In this document: positions 51,111 to 59,310 of the stretch, one piece after another
Layout of the letters: each line of letters begins with the position of its first letter
Position numbering within the stretch: the stretch's first letter is position 1
Position numbers and translations under genes: made by a program
The notes under the pieces: model-generated
What the model saw: the letters and a program-made list of their open reading frames with translations, nothing else
What the model was told of the DNA's origin: nothing
Database searches by the model: none
NCBI GenBank assembly: GCA_963763015.1
Contig: CAVXML010000004.1
Span: 1-64,000, forward strand
DNA: 64,000 nt
Direction of reading: 5' to 3'
Source: Fodinibacter sp963763015
GTDB lineage: Bacteria; Actinomycetota; Actinomycetes; Actinomycetales; Dermatophilaceae

Positions 51111-52141
51111 AACCGAGCAGCGCCCCGGACCCCGATGCGCACCGCCCCGCGCTCGGGAATCTCGCCCAGGGTCCGCACCTGGACCTCCAGCGGTCGGTCG
51201 TCACCCCCGATGCGCACCCGCACGAGGGCATCGTGGCCGAAGTACTCGCCCCCGACCACCTCACCGGGGGTCCCGTCACCGGCGGTCGACGGAAGCAGAC
51301 GCAGCTGCTCCGGGCGGAGGACGACGACACCGTGCGCCGCGCCCGACCCCGTGGGGACGACCTCCACCGGCACCGGTCCGAGGGCCGTCGCGGCCACCCC
51401 ACCGGAGACCGAGGCCGACAGCTCGACGCACTGCCCCACGAACCGCGCCACAACGAGCCCGGACGGAGAACGGTAGACCGCCTGCGGGGAGTCGTGCATC
51501 TGGATACGGCCCTCGTCGAGCACCGCCACCGAGTCGGCCACCGACAGGGCCTCGTCCTGGTCGTGGGTGACGACGAGCGCCGTCGCGCGCGACCGTTCGA
51601 GGGCCTCGCGCACCTGGCTGCGCACCGACTCCCGCAGCGCCGCGTCGAGGGCGGAGAAGGGCTCGTCGAGCAGCACGAGCGACGGGTCGGGCGCCAGGGC
51701 CCGGGCCAGGGCGACCCGCTGCTGCTGACCGCCCGAGAGCTCGTCCGGCCGGCGGCCCGCGAACCCCTCGAGCCCGACGAGCTCGAGGACCTCGGCCACC
51801 CTCGGCGACCGGCGCCGCTCGGCCCGAGGCAGCCCGAAGGCCACGTTCTCCCCCACCGTCAGGTGGGGGAAGAGAGCGCCCTCCTGGGGCACCAGCGCCA
51901 CCCCGCGGCGCTCCGGCGGGAGGTGACGTCCACCGCCGGAGACGAGCGCGTCACCGATCCGGATCTCTCCCCGGTCGGGGCGGACGAAGCCGGCCACCGC
52001 GCGGAGCAGGGTCGTCTTGCCGCACCCCGAGGGACCCAGCACCGCCGTGATCGCGCCGCTCGGCACCTCGAGGACCACGCCACGAAGGACCGGGTGGTCC
52101 CCCAGGGTGACGTCGAGGTCGCGGATCGACAGCGTGCTCAT
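51095..52141 (-). CDS. fbpC: Ferric-iron ABC transporter, ATP-binding protein
   Basis: 348 residues. Walker A GPSGCGKTTLL, Q-loop LVPQEGALF, signature ELSGGQQQRVALARAL, Walker B LVLLDEPFSALDAALRESV, switch VVTHDQDEALSVAD. The C-terminal TOBE domain (VVVLRPEQLRLLPS, GEYFGHDALVRVRIG) is typical of the FbpC/PotA group. ATG 52141 overlaps the permease stop (ATGA). Last gene of the fbpA-fbpB-fbpC operon. Confidence 0.92.
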   Translation of the reverse strand: MSTLSIRDLDVTLGDHPVLRGVVLEVPSGAITAVLGPSGCGKTTLLRAVAGFVRPDRGEIRIGDALVSGGGRHLPPERRGVALVPQEGALFPHLTVGENVAFGLPRAERRRSPRVAEVLELVGLEGFAGRRPDELSGGQQQRVALARALAPDPSLVLLDEPFSALDAALRESVRSQVREALERSRATALVVTHDQDEALSVADSVAVLDEGRIQMHDSPQAVYRSPSGLVVARFVGQCVELSASVSGGVAATALGPVPVEVVPTGSGAAHGVVVLRPEQLRLLPSTAGDGTPGEVVGGEYFGHDALVRVRIGGDDRPLEVQVRTLGEIPERGAVRIGVRGAARFYPAS

Positions 52142-53730
52142 CGCGGTGTTCCTCGCTCCCGGTCGGTGAGGGTCATGAGCCAGATGGTCGGCAGCACGGC
52201 GAGGACGACGAGGGCCAGGCCGTACGGCGCCGCTGCTCCGTAGGCTCCCACACCGGTCTCGGTCCACAGGCTCGTGGCCAGGGTGTCCGTACCCGTCGGC
52301 CGCAGGAGCAGCGTCGCGGGCAGCTCCTTCATGCACGTCAGCAGCACGAGCGCCGCCCCGGCAGCGATACCCGGTGCGGCCAGCGGCAGCGTCACGCGTC
52401 GAAGGACGTCACCCGGTGTGGCGCCGAGCGACCGGGCGACCTCCTCGCCGCGTACCGAGCTCTGCGCGACGGAGCTGCGCACGGCCCCCACGGCGGTCGG
52501 GAGGAAGAGGACGACGTAGGCGAGCACGAGGAGCGGCACCTGCTGGTAGACCCAGGGCACCACCCGCACGCCGAGGAAGACCAGGGCGAGGGCGACGACG
52601 ATCCCGGGAAGCGCGTGCCCGGCATACGTCACCTGCTCGAGAACGGTCGTGAACCGGTCACGGTGGCGGGCGGCCAGGATGCCGACGGGCACGGCGCCCA
52701 TCGTGCACGCCACGGCTCCGAGGAGTGCCAGCCAGGTGGTGGCCACGATGCTCTCGGCGAGGTGGGCCACGTCGATGCCGGCGGACAGGCCGGTCGCGAA
52801 CCACCACAGGAGGGAGACGATCGGGAACAGCAGGGCGAGGGCCAGCACCACGGATGCAGCGGCGCCGAGGGGCAGCCGCAGCCGTCCCAGCCGCACCGGC
52901 TCGGCCACCCGGGCGACCCCACCCCCCACCCGGGCGACGTCCCTGCGGCGCACCCGCGACTCGCCGACGCTGATGGCCACGGTCAGCAGGACGAGGATGA
53001 GGGAGAGGACCGCCGCGGTGGACCGGTCGAAGCTCGACCGGTAGGCCGTGTAGATGACCCGGGTGAACACGTCGTAGCGAAGGATCGACACCGCCCCGAA
53101 GTCGCTCAGCGTGTAGAGCGCGACGAGCAGGCCACCGGCGGCCGCCGCCGGGCGCACCTGGCGCAGGGTCACCTCCCTGAAGACCTGCGAGGGGGTCCGT
53201 CCGAGGCTCCGGGCGACCTCCTCGACGCCCGGGTCGGCGCGCCGCAGGGCCGCGAGCACCGGCAGGTAGACGTACGGGTAGCAGCACAGGGTGAGGACGA
53301 GGACCGACCCCACGAGCCCGGCGATGTCCGGCACCGCGGAGATCCAGGCGAAGGCCGCGACGTAGCTCGGCACCGCGAGCGGCAGCGGTGCGAGGGCCGC
53401 GAGGAGACGGCGGCCCGGGAGGTCCGTCCGCGTCGCGAGGAAGGCGAGCCCGACGCCGATGGCGATGCTCAGAGCCGTCACGAGGGCGGCGAGCAGGACG
53501 CTGCGCGCGACCAGCTCGGCGGTGCGCTCCCGCAGGACGATCTCGGCAACTCGCGACAGGCCTGCCTCGGCCGTGCGGACGACGAGGTAGCCGATCGGCA
53601 GGAGGGCGATGCCGGCGACGAGGACGGACGGCGCCGTGAGGAAGAGCGGCGCCCGTGACTGCCCGCGACGCGACGGCGTCCGGGGCGCGTCGTGGGCGGC
53701 CCGGACCTCCGGCGTCGTCTGGGTGCTCAG
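52138..53730 (-). CDS. fbpB: Ferric-iron ABC transporter permease (FbpB), apparent CTG start
   Basis: 530 residues with two fused permease halves and about twelve spans; the EAA coupling loops are EEVARSLGRTPSQVFREVTL and EEVARSLGATPGDVLRRVTL. A start at the first GTG (53481) would lose the first membrane span. Reading upstream without a stop gives LSTQTTPEVRAAHD and the span APSVLVAGIALLPIGYLVV, back to CTG 53730, which overlaps the fbpA stop as CTGA. No ATG, GTG or TTG lies between, so CTG is the likely start. 530 residues match FbpB-type permeases. Confidence 0.88.
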   Translation of the reverse strand: MSTQTTPEVRAAHDAPRTPSRRGQSRAPLFLTAPSVLVAGIALLPIGYLVVRTAEAGLSRVAEIVLRERTAELVARSVLLAALVTALSIAIGVGLAFLATRTDLPGRRLLAALAPLPLAVPSYVAAFAWISAVPDIAGLVGSVLVLTLCCYPYVYLPVLAALRRADPGVEEVARSLGRTPSQVFREVTLRQVRPAAAAGGLLVALYTLSDFGAVSILRYDVFTRVIYTAYRSSFDRSTAAVLSLILVLLTVAISVGESRVRRRDVARVGGGVARVAEPVRLGRLRLPLGAAASVVLALALLFPIVSLLWWFATGLSAGIDVAHLAESIVATTWLALLGAVACTMGAVPVGILAARHRDRFTTVLEQVTYAGHALPGIVVALALVFLGVRVVPWVYQQVPLLVLAYVVLFLPTAVGAVRSSVAQSSVRGEEVARSLGATPGDVLRRVTLPLAAPGIAAGAALVLLTCMKELPATLLLRPTGTDTLATSLWTETGVGAYGAAAPYGLALVVLAVLPTIWLMTLTDRERGTPR

Positions 53731-54761
53731 GTCAGTCCCACCTCCTCGAGGAGGGCGAGGGTCTGCTCCAGGGAGTCCAGCGAGTTGAGGTCGACGCTCG
53801 AGCGCTCCAGCGTCGACAGGGGCACCAGGTCATGCGTGGTCGAGGTGATGTCGGCCACCACCGGGTACTCCGCCGTCTCGTCGGCGAAGTACCGCTGGCC
53901 CTCCTCGGAGAGGAGGTAGTCGATGGCCCTCGTGGCGGCATCCTTCTGCGGGCTCCCAGCCAGGATGCCGGCCCCCGCGACGTTGATGAGGGCACCCGGG
54001 TCGTCGGAGTCGAGGAAGTGGATCTTCGCCTTCACGGCATCGGCGCCCTTCTCCGCGACCCGCTCGTACCAGTAGTAGTGGTTGATCAGCCCCAGGGCCA
54101 CCTGGCCGGAGTCGACGGCGTCGAGGACGAGGATGTTGTTGTCGTACGCCGTGGGCTCGTTGGCCTTGAACGTCTCGAGCCATTCCCTCGCCCCGTCCTC
54201 GCCCTTGGTCACCCGCAGGGCGGTCACGAAGGACTGGAACGACGCGTTGGTCGGTGCGAAGCCGATCCTTCCCTTGTACTTCGGGTCGAGCACGGCGTCG
54301 ACGGTCGTCATCTGCGTGGCCTCGGGCGCCTGGGCGGGGTCGTAGGCGATGACCCTCGCACGCGCGGAGGTGGCGACCCACCTCCCGTCGGAGTCGGCGA
54401 AACCGTCCTGCACCGTCGCGGTGGTCGCGTCGGGGAGCGTCTCGAGGCGGCCGGCCTTGGCGAGGGCACCGAGGGCGCCGGCATCCTGGGAGAAGAAGAG
54501 GTCGGCCTTGGTGCCCTCCCCCTCCTCGAGCAGCTGGGCGGCCAGCTCGCTCGACCCGCCGTAGCGCACCTGCACGTCGATTCCCGTCTCGTTCTCGAGC
54601 TTGTCGAGGAGCGGGCCGACGAGGTTCTCGTTGCGTCCGGAGTAGATGACGAGCGCGTCGTCGGACAGGGGCTCCTCGCCGTCGTCCTGGCCGCAGGCGG
54701 CCGTGGTGAGGGCGAGCAGGGCGGCGGCGCTCAGGGCGAGCGCGCGTCGGACGGACTTCAC
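53727..54761 (-). CDS. fbpA: Ferric-iron ABC transporter, substrate-binding lipoprotein
   Basis: 344 residues. Signal peptide MKSVRRALALSAAALLALTTAAC with lipidated Cys23. Ferric-binding-protein fold: ALVIYSGRNENLVGPLLDKLE, VRYGGSSELAAQLLEEG, ADLFFSQDAGALGALAKAG, RARVIAYDP and INHYYWYERVAEKG with the Tyr pair that ligates Fe(III). GTG 54761 has GGAGGAG 6 nt upstream. An IdeR/DtxR box lies in the promoter. Likely imports Fe(III) or a small ferric chelate. Confidence 0.93.
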   Translation of the reverse strand: MKSVRRALALSAAALLALTTAACGQDDGEEPLSDDALVIYSGRNENLVGPLLDKLENETGIDVQVRYGGSSELAAQLLEEGEGTKADLFFSQDAGALGALAKAGRLETLPDATTATVQDGFADSDGRWVATSARARVIAYDPAQAPEATQMTTVDAVLDPKYKGRIGFAPTNASFQSFVTALRVTKGEDGAREWLETFKANEPTAYDNNILVLDAVDSGQVALGLINHYYWYERVAEKGADAVKAKIHFLDSDDPGALINVAGAGILAGSPQKDAATRAIDYLLSEEGQRYFADETAEYPVVADITSTTHDLVPLSTLERSSVDLNSLDSLEQTLALLEEVGLT

Positions 54762-54800
54762 GTAGGGCTCCTCCGGCTGGGACGGGATGGCGCCAGCGTA

Positions 54801-54819
54801 TTAGGTAAGCCTTACCTGC
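54801..54819 (-). promoter_or_regulatory. IdeR/DtxR iron box in the fbp promoter
   Basis: TTAGGTAAGCCTTACCTGC on the plus strand holds a perfect 7-1-7 palindrome AGGTAAG-C-CTTACCT and matches most of the 19-bp IdeR/DtxR consensus TTAGGTWAGSCTWACCTAA. It lies mostly between a minus-strand TTGTTG (-35) and TACGCT (-10), an 18-nt spacer. Iron-loaded repressor would block RNA polymerase. Confidence 0.88.
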
Positions 54820-54866
54820 AACAAACCGGGTTCCTCGGCGCGGAATGCGGCTCGCTCCGCGAGCAC

Positions 54867-54879
54867 TAGGCTCCCCGTC
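54867..54879 (+). promoter_or_regulatory. Leaderless-type -10 of the PemK gene
   Basis: TAGGCT (54867-54872), 7-nt spacer, ATG 54880. Confidence 0.6.
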
Positions 54880-55365
54880 ATGCCAGACCGGAGCGCCCGA
54901 GCGTCCCTCCTCGTCCGGGTCCGTGCCTGGCTGCGTCGAGCCCGCCCGGGCGGCGCACCGGGGTACCCCGGGGACTTCCGGGGGCCGCTGACCACGCGGT
55001 ACTCGCCGCAGCCCGACGGGCGGCCCGACCCCGGCGAGGTGGTCTGGACGTGGGTGCCGTTCGAGGAGGACCACTCGCAGGGCAAGGACCGGCCGGTGCT
55101 GCTCGTCGGCCGGGACGGCCGGTGGCTGCTGGGGCTGCAGCTGACGAGCAGGGACCATGACGGCCACCCGGGCAACAGCAGCGGAGGCGGACCCCGCTGG
55201 GTCGACGTCGGTACAGGGGCGTGGGACCGTCGGCGGCGCCCGAGCGAGGTGCGGGTCGACCGGGTGATCCGCGTGGACCCCGCTGCAATCCGTCGGGAAG
55301 GGGCCGTCCTTGCACCGGACCGGTTCGCGGCCGTGGCCGAGGCCGTCGCGCGCCGACGGGCCTGA
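54880..55365 (+). CDS. PemK/MazF-like toxin-fold protein, no visible antitoxin
   Basis: 161 residues. The last ~110 residues are PemK-like: GEVVWTWVPFEEDHSQGKDRPVLLVGRDGRWLLGLQLTSRDHD, a SH3-like barrel with the GxKxRPvlV core, then strands to VRVDRVIRVD. The N-terminal ~45 residues are Arg-rich and not part of the usual domain. No antitoxin ORF is next to it: the upstream gene is fbpA on the other strand and rpsT follows. Could be an orphan or a domesticated RNase. Confidence 0.82.
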   Translation: MPDRSARASLLVRVRAWLRRARPGGAPGYPGDFRGPLTTRYSPQPDGRPDPGEVVWTWVPFEEDHSQGKDRPVLLVGRDGRWLLGLQLTSRDHDGHPGNSSGGGPRWVDVGTGAWDRRRRPSEVRVDRVIRVDPAAIRREGAVLAPDRFAAVAEAVARRRA

Positions 55366-55389
55366 CGGGGCCCGCTCCGGGCCGGACGT

Positions 55390-55428
55390 GCGAGGGGCCG
55401 TCACCGCGGCGCGGTGACGGCCCCTCGC
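55390..55428 (-). terminator. Strong bidirectional hairpin between PemK gene and rpsT
   Basis: GCGAGGGGCCGTCACC pairs perfectly with GGTGACGGCCCCTCGC around GCGGCGC, which can itself add two pairs, giving an 18-bp stem. No T tract, as is common in actinobacteria. It separates two converging genes and probably ends both. Confidence 0.85.
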
Positions 55429-55443
55429 AGGGTCGGCGTTCGG

Positions 55444-55704
55444 TCAGAGACCGGCGGCCTTGCGGGCCATGGCCGACTTCTTGTTCGCGGCCTGGTTCTT
55501 GTGGATGACGCCCTTGCTCACGGCCTTGTCGAGCTTGGTCGAGGCGAGCGCGAGGGCGGACCTGGCCTCGTCGGTGTTGCCGGCGTCGGCGGCCTCGCGG
55601 AACGCGCGGATCGCCGTCTTGAACTCGGACTTGATCGCCTTGTTGCGCTCGGTCGCCGCGCGGTTCGTCTTGATCCGCTTGAGCTGGGACTTGATGTTCG
55701 CCAC
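55444..55704 (-). CDS. rpsT: 30S ribosomal protein S20
   Basis: 86 residues: ANIKSQLKRIKTNRAATERNKAIKSEFKTAIRAF, a long basic helix, and KGVIHKNQAANKKSAMARKAAGL at the C-terminus. Binds the 5' domain of 16S rRNA early in assembly. GTG start. A leader of about 130-140 nt precedes it if the promoter at 55847-55876 is used. Position between lepA and holA is conserved in actinobacteria. Confidence 0.97.
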   Translation of the reverse strand: MANIKSQLKRIKTNRAATERNKAIKSEFKTAIRAFREAADAGNTDEARSALALASTKLDKAVSKGVIHKNQAANKKSAMARKAAGL

Positions 55705-55846
55705 TGGTTCTTGTGCTTTCTGTGGGGTCGGTGTGCCGTAGAGGGCGGCAGTCGCGCGTCGGGACCGGGCGTGGGGACACCCGTGGTTGACACTCGCTGG
55801 ATGGTGCTGCGGGCGCGCACGACCTCAAGCGCGCACGCGAGGAGCA

Positions 55847-55876
55847 AAGGTACCAGTGGGATACCCGACCAGCCAA
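55847..55876 (-). promoter_or_regulatory. Candidate rpsT promoter
   Basis: Minus strand: TTGGCT (55871-55876), 18-nt spacer, TACCTT (55847-55852). The start point would be about 135 nt upstream of rpsT, leaving a long untranslated leader. Confidence 0.45.
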
Positions 55877-55889
55877 AACGCCTCGAGCC

Positions 55890-56879
55890 TCAGGTGCGGT
55901 TCCGGGCGTGCTGCCCGGTGATCGTGAGCACGCAGCGCTCCACGGCGTAGACCGGGTCGCGGCCGCCGCCCTTGACCTCGAAGTCCGCCGCGGCCACGGC
56001 GTGGACGCACGTCGCGAGTGCCTCGGCGGTCCACCCGCCGAGGGCACGACGCGCCTTGTCCACCTGCCAGGGGGCCATGCCGAGGTCGCGGGCGACGTCG
56101 GCAGAGCGGCCTCGGCCGGCGGAGCCGACCTTGATGAGCTGCCGCGCCTGCTGCGCCAGCACGGCCACGATGGGCACGGGGTCGACCCCGACCGCGATCG
56201 CGTGGCGCAGGAGCCGCAGGGCCTCGCCGGTGTCACCGGCCATCGCCGCGTCGGCCACCCGGAACCCCGTGGCCTCGACCTTGCCACCGTGGTAGGTGAG
56301 CACGACCTGCTCGTCGATGACGCCGGTGGTGTCGTCGATCAGCTGTTGGCAGGCTGCCGCCAGCTCGCGGACGTCCTTGCCGACCGCCTCCACGAGGGCA
56401 TGGACGGCCTCACCGGTGGCCTTGCGCCGCGCCCGGCGGAACTCGTGAGCCGCGAAGTCGGACTTGTCCCGGTCGGTCTTGAGTGCCGGAGCGTCGAGAA
56501 CCCGGGCTCCGGAGCCCTTGAGGGTGTCGAGCACCTTCTTGCCCCGCGACCCGCCCTTGTGCACCACGACGAGGGTGAGGTCCGGCTCGGGCTCCACCGC
56601 GAGCGCCGCCAGCAGGTCGGCCTGGAGGTCGTCGCCGCCCTCGTCGAGGTCGTGGACGACGATGCACTTGGCGCCGCCGAAGAGCGACGGGCTCGCGTGG
56701 CGGGTCAGCTCCCCCGCCTCGTAGGCCGCGGCGTACAGCCGGATGGTCTCGAGGTCGGGCTGGGTGACTCTCAGCTCGTCGAGCGTGTGGGCCACGGCGC
56801 GCTCCGCGAGCAGCTCCTCCGGGCCGGCGACGAGGACGTACGGCGGCACCCGGTGGTGCAGGGTCACCTCGTCCGACAT
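55890..56879 (-). CDS. holA: DNA polymerase III subunit delta
   Basis: Clamp-loader subunit that opens the beta clamp. 329 residues: N-terminal YVLVAGPEELLAERAVAHTLDEL (degenerate AAA+ fold), LFGGAKCIVVHDLDEG, VVHKGGSRGKKVLDTLK, and the C-terminal collar helices with DPVPIVAVLAQQARQLIKVG and ADFEVKGGGRDPVYAVERCVL. ATG 56879 is used; the frame extends upstream without a conserved sequence. comEC/comEA, which often precede holA, are absent here. Confidence 0.93.
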   Translation of the reverse strand: MSDEVTLHHRVPPYVLVAGPEELLAERAVAHTLDELRVTQPDLETIRLYAAAYEAGELTRHASPSLFGGAKCIVVHDLDEGGDDLQADLLAALAVEPEPDLTLVVVHKGGSRGKKVLDTLKGSGARVLDAPALKTDRDKSDFAAHEFRRARRKATGEAVHALVEAVGKDVRELAAACQQLIDDTTGVIDEQVVLTYHGGKVEATGFRVADAAMAGDTGEALRLLRHAIAVGVDPVPIVAVLAQQARQLIKVGSAGRGRSADVARDLGMAPWQVDKARRALGGWTAEALATCVHAVAAADFEVKGGGRDPVYAVERCVLTITGQHARNRT

Positions 56880-56917
56880 GGGCGTCACTCTTCCACGACC
56901 GACCGACGGCGAGACCG

Positions 56918-59200
56918 TCAGTCGAAGGTCAGCGTGTGGCCGCTGGCGGCCTCGAGCCCGAGACCGGCGAGGCGGGCCGTCACGGCATCCGCCGGCAGCT
57001 CCAGCGACTCCGCGAGCTCGTCGACCGTCAGCCCGAGCTCCACCCCGTCCCGCAGCTCCTCGTCGAGCTGCTCGGTCCACGCCTCGCCGTGCGTCACGGC
57101 CGTGCGCGAGGACTGGGGCGGCGGGGGCGCCTCGGCGACGGGCCGCTCCTCGGGACCGGGCGCGGCGGTGTCGGCCCCCCGGTCCGGGTCACCGACGGGC
57201 GACGACATCGCACCGGTCAACCCGCGCAGCGCCGGTTCGGCCACGGGCAGGGGTGGCGGGGCCGTCTCGTCGAGTCGGCGCAGGGCGGCCAGCACCATCT
57301 CGCGGTCGGCGGTGGGCCAGAACGGCGGAAGGGAGCGCTGCAGGAACCCGGCATAGCGAGCGGTCATCATCCGGGAGTCGAGGAACGCGACGACGCCACG
57401 GTCGTCGGCCCGGCGGATGAGTCGGCCGGCGCCCTGGGCCAGCCGCAGCGCGGCATGGGTGGCGGACACGGCCATGAAGCCGTTCCCGCCCCTGCGGGCG
57501 ACGGCCTGCGATCGCGCCGAGGCCAGCGGGTCGTCGGGTCGCGGGAACGGGATGCGGTCGATGAGCACGAGCTGGCACGAGGACCCCGGCACGTCGACCC
57601 CCTGCCACAGCGACAGTGTGCCGAAGAGGCAGGTGCGGGGGTCGCGCGCGAACTGCCGCACGAGCGTGCTGATCTGGTCCTCCCCCTGGCACAGGACGGC
57701 GAGGTCGCCTTCGAGGTCGGCGAACCGCTCCCGCATCGCCTCGGTCGCCTCCTTCGCCGCGCGCATCGACGAGAACAGGCCCAGTGTTCGACCCCCCGCT
57801 GCGCGGACGAGCGCCTCGATCTCGTCGAGGGTCTCGGTGGCGAGGCCGTCCCGACCGGGCGCAGGAAGGTGCTTCGCGACGTACGCGATGCCCTGCCTGG
57901 GGTAGTCGAAGGGGCTCCCGACGTCCAGGCCGCGCCACGGCGGAGCTCCCTCGCCGAGCAGGCCGATCATTCCGGCGATCGCGTCGAACGACCCCCCGAG
58001 CTCGAGGGTGGCCGACGTGAGCACCACGGTGCGCTCGTCGAACACCCGGTCGCGCACGAGGCTCGCGACGCTCATCGGTGCCACCCGGAGCACCGCCCCG
58101 CGCCGCGGGTCGCGGCCCAGCCAGACGACGTCCAGCTCCCGCTCCTCGAGGATGCGCGAGGCGTTCTGGAAGACCTCGTCGACCGCGGCCCGGGCGACCT
58201 GCCGCGCGCCGTCCGGCTCCTCGCCGGCCGGCGGCTTGAGCTCGCTCTGGACGGTGCGTGCGGTGTCCCGCACCCGCCCGAGCGCCATCGCAAGCCCGTC
58301 CGGGATGCCGGTCAGCCGCCCCTCCGGCGCCGGCTCCAGCACGGACTCGAGGAGGTCGGCGGCATCGTCCAGGGTCGACGACGAGTCGGCCTGGCGCCCC
58401 GCGCGCCGTGCGGCCGCGCGCACCATGCCCGGCGTGAGCTCGTCCGTGATCGTGGAGGTCACCCGGTCCACCAGCTCGTGCCCCTCGTCGATGACGAGGA
58501 CGTCGTGCTCCGGGAGCATCTGCCGCCCCTCGAAGGCGTCGATGGCCATGAAGGAGTGGTTGGTGACGACGACGTCGACGGACTTCGCCGCCTCGCGGGA
58601 CCGCTCGACGAAGCACTCGGAGACCATGGGGCAGCGACTCCCCAGGCACTCCTCGGCGCTCACCGAGACCTGCCGCCAGGCGCGCTCGGACACCCCGGGA
58701 ACGAGCTCGTCGCGGTCGCCGGACTCGGACACCTCGGCCCAGTCGCGCAGCCTCACGACCTCCTGCCCCAGCCGCGACGCCTGGACGTCGACCGCGCCCA
58801 CGGACATCAGGGCGTCGGCGTCGTCGTCCGGGAAGCCACCCCCGAGCTTGTGGGCACACAGGTAGTTCCGCCGGCCCTTGACCAGGCCGTAGGTGGGGCG
58901 GCGCCCGAGGAGTGGTGTGAGGGCGTCCGCCAGCCGGGGCATGTCGCGGTCGACGATCTGCGCCTGCAGCGCGAGGGTGGCCGTCGCGACGACCGCCGGT
59001 CTCCCGGTGTCGAAGGCGTGCCGCACCGCGGGGACGAGGTACGCGAGTGACTTGCCGGTGCCGGTCCCGGCCTGGACCAGCAGGTGCGTCTGCCGGTCCA
59101 CAGCCTCGGCGACGGCGTGGGCCATCTCCACCTGTCCCGGGCGCTCGGTTCCCCCGATCCCGCCGACGGCGGCGCGCAGGAGGTCGTCGAGCAGGGGCAC
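56918..59200 (-). CDS. DinG/XPD-type ATP-dependent DNA helicase
   Basis: 760 residues. Walker A LVQAGTGTGKSLAYLVPAV, ATATLALQ, Walker B VLVIDEGHELV (DEGH variant of DEAH), VVTNHSFMAIDAF, LFSSMRAAKEATEAMRERF, and the last motifs ALRLAQGAGRLIRRADDRG. Four Cys (LCAHKLG...EECLGSRCPMVSECF) match the iron-sulfur cluster of XPD/DinG helicases. The start GTG 59200 follows TACGCT and 6 nt. C-terminal ~70 residues look like a linker plus a short helical HTH-like tail (LTVDELAESLELPADAVTARL). Confidence 0.92.
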   Translation of the reverse strand: MPLLDDLLRAAVGGIGGTERPGQVEMAHAVAEAVDRQTHLLVQAGTGTGKSLAYLVPAVRHAFDTGRPAVVATATLALQAQIVDRDMPRLADALTPLLGRRPTYGLVKGRRNYLCAHKLGGGFPDDDADALMSVGAVDVQASRLGQEVVRLRDWAEVSESGDRDELVPGVSERAWRQVSVSAEECLGSRCPMVSECFVERSREAAKSVDVVVTNHSFMAIDAFEGRQMLPEHDVLVIDEGHELVDRVTSTITDELTPGMVRAAARRAGRQADSSSTLDDAADLLESVLEPAPEGRLTGIPDGLAMALGRVRDTARTVQSELKPPAGEEPDGARQVARAAVDEVFQNASRILEERELDVVWLGRDPRRGAVLRVAPMSVASLVRDRVFDERTVVLTSATLELGGSFDAIAGMIGLLGEGAPPWRGLDVGSPFDYPRQGIAYVAKHLPAPGRDGLATETLDEIEALVRAAGGRTLGLFSSMRAAKEATEAMRERFADLEGDLAVLCQGEDQISTLVRQFARDPRTCLFGTLSLWQGVDVPGSSCQLVLIDRIPFPRPDDPLASARSQAVARRGGNGFMAVSATHAALRLAQGAGRLIRRADDRGVVAFLDSRMMTARYAGFLQRSLPPFWPTADREMVLAALRRLDETAPPPLPVAEPALRGLTGAMSSPVGDPDRGADTAAPGPEERPVAEAPPPPQSSRTAVTHGEAWTEQLDEELRDGVELGLTVDELAESLELPADAVTARLAGLGLEAASGHTLTFD

Positions 59201-59212
59201 CAGAGCAGCGTA
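59201..59212 (-). promoter_or_regulatory. Leaderless-type -10 of the DinG-like gene
   Basis: TACGCT (59207-59212, minus), 6-nt spacer, GTG 59200. Confidence 0.55.
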
Positions 59213-59298
59213 TGCCGTCCCTCCGTCACCGCCCCGGAGCTCGTCCACACCCGGGAGCCACCTCAGCGAGTTCGCCGCGCGAGCCGGCATCCCGGTGC

Positions 59299-59310
59299 CA
59301 CGATGGGGCC
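59299..59310 (+). promoter_or_regulatory. Leaderless-type -10 of fhs
   Basis: CACGAT (59299-59304), 6-nt spacer, GTG 59311. Confidence 0.4.

Noticed and set aside
59047..59310. An 88-residue N-terminal extension of formate--tetrahydrofolate ligase
   Set aside because: The extension is antisense to the DinG-like gene and low complexity; GTG 59311 has a promoter hexamer and family-length product.
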